DNA of 64,000 nt. Origin: Lunularia cruciata (Eukaryota > Streptophyta > Marchantiopsida > Lunulariales > Lunulariaceae). This document shows, in pieces, positions 36,853 through 48,433 of the stretch. The notes under the pieces are model-generated. The model was given only the letters and a program-made list of their open reading frames with translations. It ran no database searches and was not told the origin of the DNA. A program made the translations under genes and the position numbers. Positions within the stretch are counted from its first letter, which is position 1, and each line of letters starts with the position of its first letter. The DNA is taken from positions 43,996,243-44,060,242 of the forward strand of contig OX419761.1 of NCBI GenBank assembly GCA_948567375.1. Direction: 5' to 3'.

Positions 36853-37358
36853 CCCACAAAGCTCAACTTGAAATGCATACCATCTGCATGCTTGAGCTAT
36901 GTTGAACCACAACTATGCCTTAACTCTTGGAAAAATAAGTTTTGTTCAATCATAATCCTCCTCTATGCTAGACCATGATCTTGGTGGTCGTATTGAGAAT
37001 AACATACCCATGTACCACCTCAAGGGAATGATAAGAAAACTCAACATCTGGAAGAATGGATGCATATTCATATTGGAGATACACATTGCCCAAGGCAATG
37101 TGTATCTCCACATCTAGCAAGGCAATGTGTATCTCCAATATGAATATGCATCCATTCTTCCAAATGTTGAGTTTGCTTATCATTCCCTTGAGGTGGTACA
37201 TGGGTATGTTATTCTCAATACGACCACCAAGATCATGGTCTAGCATAGAGGAGGATTATGATTGAACAAAACTTATTTTTCCAAGAGTTAAGGCATAGTT
37301 GTGGTTCAACATAGCTCAAGCATGCAGATGGTATGCATTTCAAGTTGAGCTTTGTGGG
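36853..37358. repeat. Near-perfect 238-bp inverted repeat with 30-base loop
   Basis: The left arm 36853-37090 is the reverse complement of 37121-37358, centred between 37105 and 37106. Only a few mismatches are seen (for example ATAAGAAAAC against ATAAGCAAAC). A smaller hairpin GGAGATACACATTGCC / GGCAATGTGTATCTCC sits at the tip. If transcribed it would fold into a long double-stranded RNA. Confidence 0.95.
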
Positions 37359-37465
37359 CAAACTCAACATCTGGAAGAATGGATGCATATTCATATTGGA
37401 GATACACATTGCCCAAGGCAATATGTATCTCCACATCTAGCAAGGCAATGTGTATCTCAATTCCA
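37359..37465 (+). repeat. Third copy of the inverted-repeat core, direct orientation
   Basis: The run from AACTCAACATCTGGAAGAATG to GCAATGTGTATCTC matches 37038-37136, so the core of the hairpin is present once more just to its right. On the minus strand this copy reads in one frame with its flank (37306-37506), suggesting it is the original and the hairpin is derived. Confidence 0.85.
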
Positions 37466-37506
37466 AGAGGTACTGAAGTCATGCACATGAACCACTCCTT
37501 TATCAA

Positions 37507-40168
37507 CCCATGAGGAACATATTTCCTTCTCTTAGATAAATCTTTCTTTAATGTTATGCATCTCTAATACCACCAAGGGTCAAGGTGAAAGATCTCCCAT
37601 GTATTTTCCCCATGTGTGTTGTACAAAGTACTTGCATACTTGGTACACAAACCAACCTGAAAGAAATTGAGCTAACAACTAAGTGATAAGAAAGAAAACA
37701 ACCAAATACACTTAAACTAGTTGTGATGGAAATCAGCACCAAGTTGGCATAGGGATGACTAACCAACAAAAATGTTCATGGGAGGATGGTTGACCAATGA
37801 AAGTATTCATGAAGGGATGGCTGACCAATGACCAAAAAATGAAAATGACAACCTTGCAAAGTATAAAGTAAAGTGCAAAAAAAGGAAAAAATGTGCAAAA
37901 AAACAAAAGAAAATCAAATGTAAAGTGCCAAAAAGGAAGGGTTTGCTCACACATAAGAATTGAAAAATGGGTCTACTTGCAGTTAAGGATAGGTTTGCTA
38001 GCACAAGAAATGGCTTTGCTTGTAGGTGGGAGGTCTGCTTGCATGGAGGAAATAGATTCACTTGCAATTGAGTGGCTCCACTTGAAGCAGGGACGGGTTT
38101 GCTCATAAAGAGATAGCTCCACTTGTGAGAGGATAGATCCATTTGCATAGAAGAATTGAATTGCTGGTATGGGGATGAGTTCACTCATAGACCAGATGGC
38201 TTTGCTCTTGAGGATGGGATCAATATGTGCGGAAAAAATGAGTCCACTTGTGGAGAAATGGCTTTGCTTGCTAAGTAATGAATCCTTTCATAGGGGACAA
38301 TGGGTTCACTAGTGTGGTTGGGTTTGGACCTTTTGAGTGAAAGAGTTTCAAATTCAAACTTCAATAGAATTTGTACATAAACTTAAAGAGAAATTCAACA
38401 TAGGAAAATTTAATAAAAATCACAATTATGCATTCAATTCAAATTCAACTCACATTGCGATAATGGCCTTTCAACCATAGGTAAATCTTCAGGCCCTAGT
38501 GCATCAAGTTATCCCTCTCAAATTACTTCAATGGATGCTCTAACTTGGATCTTGTCTAGCCATCACCACTTCATTTGGATCATGTTGTAAAAAATTTGAT
38601 GAAAATTGATTAGCCAGAGAGCCTTGTTGATATCTTCCATATTTGAAGAGTCCCAATGTTTTGTTTGGACTCCCCAAATATGTGAATGTTGGGAAGAAAT
38701 ATTGGCCATCCTTCTCTCTTTTTCTCCTCTATTTCCTCAAACTACACTTCCTTGATCTCTTCCCTCCTCTATTTTCTATTTGAATTTCCCTTTCCTTTTT
38801 CTCTTACCCTAAACTATCCTCTTCTTTTGATTCCTTTCTTCTATTTCTCCTCCTTTGAATCTGCTCCTCTCCTTACAAAAATCGACAAAATCTCTTCTAG
38901 TAAGAAATCTCCTCTATTCCTTTTTGAAATTGCACTCATCTCTCAATTTTCTAATTCCTCTCTTTTTACACCTTTGGAATCCTCCTCTATTCCTTTTCAA
39001 ATTGAAAACATCCCTCAATTTTAGAATTCCTTCTCTTTAGACATTGCTTTTAGACATTTAACCAATTTGCACTCTTTCCCAAAGTGACCCTATTATTGTA
39101 AGAAATTTCTGATCTATTAGCATGCTTGAATTCTCACATTCTTCTCATTATTTCTATAGCTGCAATGCACTTTTGATCTGTGGTTAAGTCTTTAATACTA
39201 AACTTGTATATGTATAAATCTAGGTTTAAATGTATAAATTTTGATCCATTTCAAAGTCTTTTATATTAAAATTTCATATGTTTAAATCTATATTTGAATT
39301 TATACATAAGTAGTGTGTATGTTGAAATGTATACATAAGCTCAACTACAAATCAATGTAATTTGATGTCAATGTTTTTGAATCCAAAATCAAAATGGTAT
39401 TGAAAATTAAATCCAAGCAAACTCACACACCACTATAAACAAGTAACTATAATCTTGGAATATGAGAAAAACCACATGCTACAAGTGGAACCATTCAAAA
39501 AATCACATGGAAAATCAATAAATCCATATGCCAAAGGCAAACCCATTCAAAAAATTACACATTTACATACAATTCTCACAAAGAAGAACACATTATTAAT
39601 ATAAATATGTCTTGTACGAACATCCACTAGGTGCACAATTCAAAGCAAGGCAAGTTTCTACCATGGATTACTTAGTTTCCTCTCTCATTTGGTGATAACT
39701 CCCACCACTTGTCCCCATGAAGTAATGTATGGAATTTACCTCATCTCTAGAGTATTCCTCCTTGTCCTCTCACATATCATATTTATTAATCAAAAAATTG
39801 TACAAAATAACACAAGTGACAATCCAACGTAAGAGCAAGGATATTTTTTTCCTCTTATTCAATTGATCACTCAACTCCCACTAATAATGCTTATGAACTT
39901 TTCATATCCCCAATGCATTGTTCATCTAGAGACCTTATTTGAGCCACATAGTGGCTAAAGTCCTTCCTTTTTGGATTGTGTGCTTGTTTAAACAAAGGTA
40001 CAAGATGGCTTATTTACAATTGTCTTGCATAGCCTAATAAATAATGATTGCTATCAAAAAATACATGGTTCTTTTTTATGTGGGTCCAACCAAAGCTCCA
40101 ACTTCTATAAACATGTCATACCATGACATAATTTGGGCATTCTTGCGCAAAAAATCACACCTCATTAG
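37507..40168. other. Unassigned AT-rich DNA; degenerate repeat at 37930-38330
   Basis: 37930-38330 consists of words such as GGTTTGCTCA, TCCACTTG and GGCTTTGCTTG every 25-35 bases, a worn minisatellite like that at 25560-25820. 38700-39010 is pyrimidine-rich and its ORF is compositional. 39700-40140 on the minus strand contains a phrase (FSHYVAQIRSLDEQCIGDMK) loosely like a PIF/Harbinger transposase end; this is weak. Confidence 0.45.
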
Positions 40169-40548
40169 TGTAACAATATGGAGTTTAGTGATGAAGTTAG
40201 TTGGGCTTATGAAGTAGCACATAAGACAAATTAGCCTAGAATATTCTAGAAATACCTAGGAAGCTTCCCGGCTAGCTTAGCTTGCACCTCAAGTAAGTAG
40301 CTTCTAGAAGCTTCCAACTAGCTTAGCTTGCACGCCAAGTAGGCGGCTTCTAGAAGGAAGCTTCTTGAGAAGCTTCCTAGTTAACTTGGCTTGACTAAGC
40401 TTCTTGAGAAGCTTCTCAAAGGCCTTGTATACTACCCATAAATACCAAAGCCAAAGCTCATGCTAGGCATTCGGAGTTTTCTCTCATTCAAGTGTCCCAA
40501 TGTGAGTTTCCATTCTCCTATTTCTCTCCTCGGATTTGGTCTTTTACA
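40169..40548 (+). mobile_element. Solo LTR of family L3 with perfect target duplication
   Basis: It begins TGTAACAATATGGAG and ends GGTCTTTTACA, 380 bp, with CCATAAATACC as TATA-like text. ATTAG flanks it on both sides (40164-40168 and 40549-40553). It has fewer AGCTTCT modules than the other copies, which explains its shorter length. Confidence 0.95.
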
Positions 40549-40550
40549 AT

Positions 40551-40722
40551 TAGCCACCACTAAACACACACTTATCAATAATTTGAGATCTCTTTCAAAA
40601 AGGTAATTGATCTAAATGGAAATCTTTTTACCTTAGCCAACACTAAACACACAAGAATCAATAACAACTAAAGATCTCATTCACAAAGATGATTGATTCT
40701 GAATGGAAAACCTTTTACCTCC
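40551..40722 (+). repeat. Two-copy tandem repeat, about 85 bp
   Basis: TTAGCCACCACTAAACACAC... and TTAGCCAACACTAAACACAC... start about 85 bases apart and both end in TTTTTACC or CTTTTACC. No function is evident. Confidence 0.8.
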
Positions 40723-42929
40723 TATAAAGTGCATACTTTGTGTTTATTATCACATATCACCTGACCAATGATTGACTAAAAGCCCTTTATGCTAAAGTAA
40801 ACCTCCCTATCAATGTGGGCCTTTGCAACAAAGGAAAAATCCACTATCGCTACATACTTTGGAAATCATTTTTTGCAAACATTGATTAAATTCTAGCTCT
40901 CTCTTCAATCTTTGCCATTGCTCTTCCTTTTGAATAATGGACAATATGCCAATGGACAGTACTACTCTCTTAACAAACTTGGATATGAATCTTGCACTAA
41001 TTCCCTATAACTTATACGTTCATCCTCATGGTAACACAAACTTCTTTTCCAAATTGATCCAATGTTAACATCACTTGGAGCCATTCATGTGTTTTGTACC
41101 TTCTTGGATCCCTCTTTCTTATGAATTGTACACTTTTAACAGATCCACTAAAGTGGTAAAAGTAAAAAAATAAACTTAGATACCAATTTTGTACTATGTG
41201 ATATTTGAATTCTTTCCTTCAAATATCAACTCTTGTGGATAAATTCTCACCGTGGTAGAAACGTTCCATATCATCCATATCCTCCTATTCTTCGCTCCAT
41301 TCCCCTATATCCTATTTCCAAGAGAAATCAAGCCACTCATCGTCGTCGGTCCATTCCTTATTACTATTTTAAGATTTTGCCATTTTTTCAATAACTCTCT
41401 AAATTGCACGTTGCAAACTATCCCAAATAGAACAGTCTAAGGAAGGAACAAGAATTATCTATTGAAGAAAGGAATATGAAAGATCAAAGCTTGGACAAAA
41501 TTTTAAAAAAATGTATGGAACTATTGCTAGTAATAATAAGACTAGTAGGAACCATCAAGCCTCGCAGTTCTTTGCTAAATCTAGGAATAACTGAGAAATG
41601 CTTCTCTATGATTTACAAAGCTTGCCGGCGTGAACTATGAAACTCAACAAGGGGATAAGGTAACGAAGGGGGAAGGTATCGAGTGTCAAATTGCAAATAC
41701 CAGTCCAAAATTAGAAATTGAGTTAGTGTTGTATAAAAGAAAGTCTAATCAAATATTCACATGATGTCCTATAATTCTTTGAAATACTATAAGAATTTAT
41801 GGCTCACCAAAGAGGTGACTCGTAGCTATAGGCTATGGCCCGTAAATTAGTGTGCATTTCTCACTTATGCCCCGTGAAAAATTATGTGACCTTCCATAGA
41901 ATTTCTTTATGGGATCTTTACGGGAGGCGGAAATAGTCAAACTCAAACATATTTTTTTAGTTAAATATATGCATTCTCCTCATGTACGTCATAATACCAA
42001 TAAGTTGGTTTCAAATTTTGGTGATAAAAAGAAACAAGCTTTGGTTGTTTAGTAGAGAAGTACCACCGAAATGAAATACAATTTTAAACTATATGTTTTT
42101 GATTTGAAAAGTTCAGTAATTTTGCAGATTAGAAAATGTATTTAATATGCAGAATTGATCATGGAAATTTATTTTGTCATATATATACATGAAGTTTTAT
42201 TATTTTATTATTTTATCTATTCTTTTAGCTACAAAGTAATAGACCCTTTCAATTTTGATACTAGATTCAAGTTGTCCATAGTATACACCTTCAATCTGTC
42301 CTCAAAGTATATCCCACTTATGTTTATGCGTGAATAACCCATTCATATTAACTTGGAACTCCCTAATTTAATAAAAATAAATGATATTTGATAAGATGGT
42401 TTTGTCTTGTTTAAAGTCCAATGATAGAAAAGAAGGATAAATAACTTAATAGTTTATATACCAATTCTAAATCATTATAGTACTACAAATAATGAGAAGA
42501 GTAAGAGTACAATTAACGTTGAATAAGAAGTATCTAATCCATCAGATTAAAAAACTGAATACTTTGCATATCTCTCTAACTTACACCATCTAATTTACCT
42601 CAAAAGTTGAAATCATCTCTTTTTAATGCATGATCTAGGCTTATCTAGTTCCTATAGCTATCAATCTACTGTACCTTCTAATGGAAGGTACAGAATCATT
42701 TTATCATTAATGGTCTAGACTTGTCTACTTACGGTAAGAAAAAATGTATTATTGCCATGATATCCAACTTTGTTGTTTAACACTTTAACCTGGAAGTTTC
42801 TCCTTACAGAAAACGTTTAACAGTTTAATCAGAAAGTTTCTCCGCTGCTCTCGAGTTCCTCCATGCGGCCTCTTTGAATCTCACTGTATGGAAGATTGCC
42901 TATTGGAATCACGTGCGGAGGAGTTGCGG
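40723..42929. other. Unassigned AT-rich DNA
   Basis: No gene is supported. 41806-41940 contains words (GCCCCGTGAAAA, TTACGGGAGG) that recur at 47030-47130 on the far side of E1, so the two areas share some repeat. The last 150 bases before 42930 are richer in GC. Confidence 0.45.
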
Positions 42930-43375
42930 GAGAGTGTGGAGACGGGAGAGGAGAAGGAGAGATGTGAGACAATTTTGATAATTTCTGAGTGCTCTCTACC
43001 ATGTAGCATTCGAGTGAATAGTAGATTCTCTTTGTTTTTCAATTTTGGTTCCATGGGCACCTAGATTGAAGACTATGGAGAATGGAGTAGAAAGTTATGA
43101 AGATTTTTAGCTTTTTTAGGGTTGAGAGTGATCATTATACATTGAAAGTGATGGGTTGGGAATTTTCATTTCTAATCTCTTGGTTTTTATGATTAAGTTC
43201 CATGGAAATTTAATTTGAAAATTTTGGAAATTGAAAGTTATGAGAGTTTATAGATTTTAGGGTTTGGAGAGATTGTTTTCTTATGTGAGTTGGGATGTGA
43301 GGGGTTGTGGTTTTGCAGATATGGGAGATATGGAGAGGAGTATCATGTGTTACTATCACTATTCTTGTGCTAGCC

Positions 43376-46353
43376 ATGGCTACACCTTCCCATGTGGGGT
43401 CGCCTAGAGCGGGTCGGGATACACCATGCCCAGTGTGTCACCGATGCTTTACCTCGCAAGGGGTAAAGACCCATGTAGGAAGGATGCACAAGGACTATGA
43501 TTGAACCACTTGGGATGCCCACGTGAGACGAGCGACCACATCAACAGCAATGACACTCGGGATTACGCACGCTTCTTCTATACCTTTGTTGATCGTTCCA
43601 AGGATATCGATCGAGTCGTGGGAGTGGTTAGCTTCTCAGGCGGGTTGCATTTTGGGGTTATTTGAGACTAGTTTTCCATATCCACGTCTAAACCATAGGC
43701 TACCCCGCACACTCCATGATGAGGCTAGACAGGCTTTTTGCCTACCACTGGATCGTTTGGCACATGATCCCTTGGACGAGTTAGCGTGGTTCCTATTCCT
43801 CCTACTCCCTCAATGGTGTCTTCGTTATGCTAGAGGGAGACGTACGGGGCATAAGAGGTGGCGGCTAGATTTTGTCGATTTCGAGCGGGGGATTGGGCAG
43901 CCCTTCAAGAGGAGTCTGTTAGGGCTACATGATTTAGGAGACAAGCATCGCCATAGGATACCACAAATTCCACTTGATTACGACGATGTAGGGCATTGGG
44001 TCAAGCGGGAGAGTTTAGTAGAGCAACACGAGTGCTACATCCTTTGTCTATAGTGAGTCCTACTGATGAAACCATCTCTTCCCTACGCTCATTGCATCCT
44101 ATAGCAGTAGAGGGACTACCACTAGAGGTCTTAGATTATCAGCCTAAGCAGCCTTTATGTCTTGATATGTCACTATTTGCACAAGCATTGTGCACTGCCC
44201 CTCGCCTTTCCTCAGGAGGCTTGTCAGGGATGGTTTATGAGCACCTTAGAGATTGCTTCCAGGCAGATGATCCTTCTAGTGGTTCTACCGAGTTGTTTCA
44301 GGTGGCTGCAGCAGTAGCAAGAGGAGACATTCCTATGTCTGTTAGTCGGATCTTAGGTGTTAGTCAACTTCTTGTGATCGAGAAAGACACGGGAGGCATT
44401 AGACCGATTGCTATTGGAGAGATCTTTTTGTGTTTGGTCAATCGTACCATTGTCCTTTAGCATCATTCTCACTTTTGACAACACCTTAGTCCACATCAGT
44501 TTGGAGTAGCTACACATGGAGGATGTGAGGCTATATCTCTAGGCATTAGAGCATTCCTAGATATCCATCCGAAGTGGGTCGTCCTACAAGTGGATGTTGA
44601 GCACGCTTTTAATAGCGTCTCACTTGCATCCATCTTTAGAGAGCTTAGGGAGGCTGGTGGATCCTTGGCGAGTCTCATTCCTTTTGTGCGGTCTTTTTTT
44701 GGCTCTCTTGCTTCCCTTTACTACCAACATGGTGGTTCACAAGAAGGAGTCACCGTCTTGGAGTCAGCTGTTGGTACACGTCAAGGAGATCCTTTGGGAG
44801 GGCCCTTATTTGCCATGGCTCACTTTAGAGCTCTCTTATCTACTACTTTGGCCATGCCAGGTTGTGTATTTCCCTCCTTGGCAAATGATACACACATCAT
44901 AGGCCCTGTAGATCAGATTAGGCAGGCCTTTGACTACTTGACTACCAAGCTACATCTAGTAGGCTTGAGAATCAAGGTGTCAAAGTGTAGGGCATGGTCC
45001 CCTTTAGGTATCCCTCCCCACCTTGAGCTTCTAGAGGGGTGTATCACATCCACAGATGGACTTCGTGTTCTTGGAGTGCCAATAGGATCAAAGGATTTTG
45101 TCACATGCTTCTTGGACGCTGCCCTTGCAGAGGATGTTCTCCATATGGATGACCTTCCATTACTAGGAGATCCACAGGTGGCATTTGGTATACTCTCGTC
45201 TAGTATTGCTCATCGACCATCCTACCTCATCCGTAGAGTTCCCCCCTCATTGTCCTTCCTATCACATTTGAGAGTATTTGATAGGAGGATTATGGGAGTC
45301 TTTGGTGATATTATTGGACCAGGGACTTTTGAGTGTGTGAGAGGGGATTTGGCACGTAGACAGATGGTTCTACCGATCTCATGTGGTGGGGTTGGCTTGC
45401 TTTCTATGGAGGAGATGGCACCTATAGCGTTTTTGGGTAGTTGGGCTCTCTCGGCATCCCTACTTTCCTCTCATTTTGTGGTTGTTGATAGACCGGTTTT
45501 GGAGACTTATGTGACAGAGGTGGAGGGAGGATCCTTTTCTCTCCAAGTGTTATTGTGGCAGACGAGAGATAGTCTATCCCCATGAGCACGAGAGGGTTTT
45601 CCACCGTTTGCTTCACTATCATCAGATTGGACTAGAGGTCTACAATCTTCCTTGATGGAGCAATAGTGTGAGCATACGCTACATTCTCTCTTAGTTGACT
45701 CGTCCATTCCTTAGGCTACTAGAGCACGTTTACGCTCTTGCTCCGGCAAGGGTGTAGACTCGTGGATCCTAACTTGACCATGCATTAGGGCTTTCCGACT
45801 CGCACCGGCTACTTTCTCTACAGCGATGAGGTTTCACCTAGGTTTGGTCCACCCATCTGCATCTTCACTACTCACTTGTGAGTGTGGTTCTACACTAGAT
45901 GCAATGGCGGTCCACATGACATGGTGTCCTTTTGGAGGACAGAGGATAGCTACCCATGATGCCATTAGAGACATAGTGTTTGCTATGGCGCGAGAGAGTG
46001 GATACTTGGCTTGGAAGGAGCGTTCGTATGCGTTGCAGACGACATGTGTCAGGGCAGACTTATACTTGGTCTGAGATGATCAGGTGACAGTAGCGGATGT
46101 TGTGGTCACGGACCCTACGCAAGATACAATTTTGGAGGGAGTGATTACCCATCCTCCTGGATGGGCGGCGAGTGCAGCAGCAGGTTGCAAGGTCTCCAAG
46201 TATAGGGGCATGCAGCGAGGTCACCTCTTTGTTCCTCTAGCCTTGGAGTTATATGGAGCGATGGACACGGCATTTGACACATTTGTCAGGGAATGCGCGA
46301 GAGCTTATCATGTTAGGCGTCAGGGGTACCACTCTCACTCTCATACTTTGTAG
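43376..46353 (+). pseudogene. Zinc finger / RT / restriction-like endonuclease protein of E1
   Basis: The ancestral single protein would bind a target, nick it and copy its RNA into the nick. Visible are a C2H2 finger (CPVCHRCFTSQGVKTHVGRMH), RT motifs (GGIRPIAIGEIFLCLVNR; LQVDVEHAFNSVS; GTRQGDPLGGPLF; LANDTHI), a CCHC motif CECGSTLDAMAVHMTWC, then HDAIRD, RADLYLV, ADVVV and KVSKYR. The last four are the restriction-like endonuclease pattern of R2-type elements. The active site is LANDT here against DD in E2 and E3, so it is dead. There is a stop at 43502, one frameshift near 43860-44050 and stops near 44458, 44476, 45583, 45664, 45712, 45775 and 46075. The RT and nuclease pieces share one frame. 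Confidence 0.9.
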
Positions 46354-46531
46354 CTTACTTTAGACAGTGTGTGTCCATTGCTCTACAGAGGGCAGTGGCT
46401 GGTGCAATCTATAGGAGAGCAATCACATTAGGTGATGTTTCTTCGGATGCTCCAGTTGTGTGTAGACCGTACGACTTGCATAGCTCGGATATCTTAGGTG
46501 CGGTAGGGCAGATTTCTCATACAGACTCTAT

Positions 46532-46596
46532 TGGGGCTTAGCCCCATGTTACCTTTTTTGTCTCTCCCTTGTACGGCTTGATGGGGTCTTCCCATC
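46532..46596 (+). other. Two stem-loops in the 3' region of E1
   Basis: TGGGGC-TTA-GCCCCA at 46532-46546 and GATGGG-GTCTT-CCCATC at 46580-46596. Both recur in other copies (first in E2 at 52363-52377; second at 48667-48764 and, with a shorter loop, at 47584-47673). They are likely the RNA signals recognised by the reverse transcriptase. Confidence 0.75.
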
Positions 46597-46625
46597 CTTC
46601 ATTTTCCTACACGGTCGCCTTTTTC

Positions 46626-47134
46626 CCCACTGAAGCAAAAACATGCTATTGTTGGTTTAAACGTTCAGGACTTGGCTTCTCTGTCAGGTGTGCTGCTTTA
46701 TTTCTTCGCATGAATGTTCCCAATCTGGAACCCAGCATAATTCTGAGTTAGAGCTAAACTGCGTCCAGATTTCTAATTTTCCAATCGAGGGCACGATAAT
46801 AGAAAGAATCAGTAAAGAAATCGACCTTGAAAGAAAGAGGTCTCTTGTGCTGTTTATGAACTCTTACCTGTTGCAGGAGCCGACACTATAGGGTAGCTGT
46901 TTAAGCAGAATTCAGATTCTACACGAACAGATCCATAACAACTTAGGGTTTAGATTAATTGTTTGTCGGGTGCAAATTTCAATCCGATTTCGGGGCTTTT
47001 GGTCTACGCGGCATCCCATAATACACCGCAAATGTTTATGGGTACGAAAAATCGTGACACATTAACCTTTAGAAGTTTACGGGAGGAACTCTTATAAAAT
47101 AAAGTTACCCTCCTCTCACGCCCCGTAATAATCT
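46626..47134. other. Unassigned, moderately GC-rich
   Basis: No clear gene. Small frames with several stops. Composition is closer to the GDSL region than to the repeats, so it may be host intergenic or intronic DNA. Confidence 0.4.
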
Positions 47135-47497
47135 ATGGAACATCCCATAGATTATGAAACTGGCCTAAATGAAACCCCCATTATTGGTTTTTCTCGATGT
47201 GCTAGCATCGTTTCTAGCCTTTACGATTTCAGTAGAGGAGGCCTCGCCGACCCCACAATCGAACCACAATTTCTTTGTGACCCTGTGCCATTAATGCTGC
47301 CTGCCCTAATGGTGGTGACGGGAATGCCACCAAGACTCTTGAGGACTGTTACCCAATTTGATCCCCAATACTACAAGCAGTTGGAGATCTTTAAGGGAGT
47401 TTTGAACTCTGACGAAGTTCATTTCACTGAAAAAGATGATACCAAAAGCTTCATGCAGGCATGTGCATATGCCCAACTCGCACACCTCGTGGGATAA
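47135..47497 (+). CDS. 120-codon ORF of unknown function
   Basis: The frame runs from ATG to TAA without interruption and has balanced, protein-like composition (GFSRCASIVSSLYDFSRGG; FDPQYYKQLEIFKGV). I do not recognise a domain. It could be an exon of a host gene whose other exons are hidden by the inserted elements on both sides, a fragment, or chance. No signal peptide or membrane segment is evident. A short E-family tail copy is inserted about 90 bases downstream. Confidence 0.35.
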   Translation: MEHPIDYETGLNETPIIGFSRCASIVSSLYDFSRGGLADPTIEPQFLCDPVPLMLPALMVVTGMPPRLLRTVTQFDPQYYKQLEIFKGVLNSDEVHFTEKDDTKSFMQACAYAQLAHLVG

Positions 47498-47583
47498 ATG
47501 CAGTAATCAGACCTCTGTCTCGGTAAAGAGGTCCAAAGAAATTCCTGTATAGCTCAATCCATCACCTTGAATACGCAAAGAGT

Positions 47584-47673
47584 AAAAAGCGACCGCGTGT
47601 GAAAACAAGAAGGATGGGAAGACCCATCAAGCCGTACAAGGAAAAACAAAGAGGGGTAAAATGGGGCTAATCG
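47584..47673 (-). mobile_element. 90-bp tail-only copy of the E family (E4)
   Basis: On the minus strand it runs from ATTAGCCCCATTTTACC through TACGGCTTGATGGG to GCGGTCGCTTTTT, the last part of the E 3' region. GCAAAGAGT flanks it on both sides (47575-47583 and 47674-47682), a 9-bp target duplication typical of target-primed insertion. It starts in the middle of the first stem-loop. Confidence 0.85.
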
Positions 47674-47689
47674 GCAAAGAGTTATGAGT

Positions 47690-48433
47690 GATGTTGGATG
47701 CACTTCACCGAAACACTAAGTTCATGAAGTCTACACCCACCTAGGCTCACGTATTTAGGCTCTAAGGTAATAACCTCTATCAGCAGCACAGTCTGCCTTG
47801 TCTGCACGGGTTCTCCCTTGTTTCCCTTTGTTTCCACGGGGTGCCTCTTGTTTGCTTTTCTTTGCACGGTTCCCCCTTGTTTGGTTTCCAGTGGTTCGAA
47901 GTTTTAGATCGGCATTTAGTCCTTTTTCAGCACGAGGCCCCATTTGGTAGTGGTTTAGTGCTAGTTTTCCCTTTTGCATGTCTTGATGTCTTTGTATTTC
48001 TTTCTTTTTCCTTGGGAGTATACCATTTGGGTTCGTGCTCGTTGTCCCTTTTGCGTTCCTTGGTGATTTTGTATTTCTTTTTTTTTCTTCACGGGAGTAC
48101 ACTATTTGGCCATTTTCTTTCCCCTTGGGCTATCCTATTTAGTATTTGGCCTTGTGGTCTGTTTGGGCCTTTCAGTGGTCAACTGATCTGCAGTGAAAAA
48201 GGTCAGAAGTAGGGACTCCAAGTCTCCAGAGGTTGTTGTGTAAACGCACCATGGAGTAGCAATCCAAAAGGAATCAGGTCTCATGTCCAAGAATCCTTCC
48301 ATTATGCAGTAAACCATGTGCGGCAATAGCACTCAAGTTCGGGTCTGCTATCTAATGGATCAGAGTGTTTAGCACATACAATGAACATTCAATGGTCAAG
48401 AAAGGATGATCGCATATGATACCTAAAAGGATA
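47690..48433. other. Unassigned; T-rich tandem duplication at 47958-48111
   Basis: 47958-48034 and 48035-48111 are two diverged copies of a 77-base unit (GTGCTAGTTTTCCCTTTTGC / GTGCTCGTTGTCCCTTTTGC). 47780-47880 also repeats CACGG...CCCTTGTTT. No gene. Confidence 0.55.

Larger units (their letters stand above)
42930..46625 (+). mobile_element. R2-like non-LTR retrotransposon copy E1
   Basis: About 3.7 kb. It starts GAGAGTGTGGAGACGGGAGAGG, the same point as E2 and E3, so it appears full length. It has a 5' UTR of about 445 bases, one degraded ORF, and a 3' region of about 270 bases with two stem-loops that ends in CGGTCGCCTTTTT. There is no LTR, no poly(A) tail and no apurinic-type endonuclease. 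I could not find a target duplication. Confidence 0.88.

Noticed and set aside
36853..37506. CRISPR-like or tandem array reading of the repeated GGCAATGTGTATCTCC words
   Set aside because: The words are arms and core of one large inverted repeat plus a direct copy, without regular spacers.
38686..39040. Serine- and phenylalanine-rich ORFs of 61-112 codons
   Set aside because: The pyrimidine-rich composition alone creates them; no motif, no conserved start and no partner copy.
39700..40140. Possible PIF/Harbinger transposase remnant on the minus strand
   Set aside because: Only a loose resemblance in one phrase, no catalytic triad and no terminal inverted repeats found.
42930..46625. E1 as an L1-type or group II intron-type element
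   Set aside because: There is no apurinic-type endonuclease domain, no poly(A) tail and no intron RNA domains; the C-terminal nuclease motifs fit the R2-like class.
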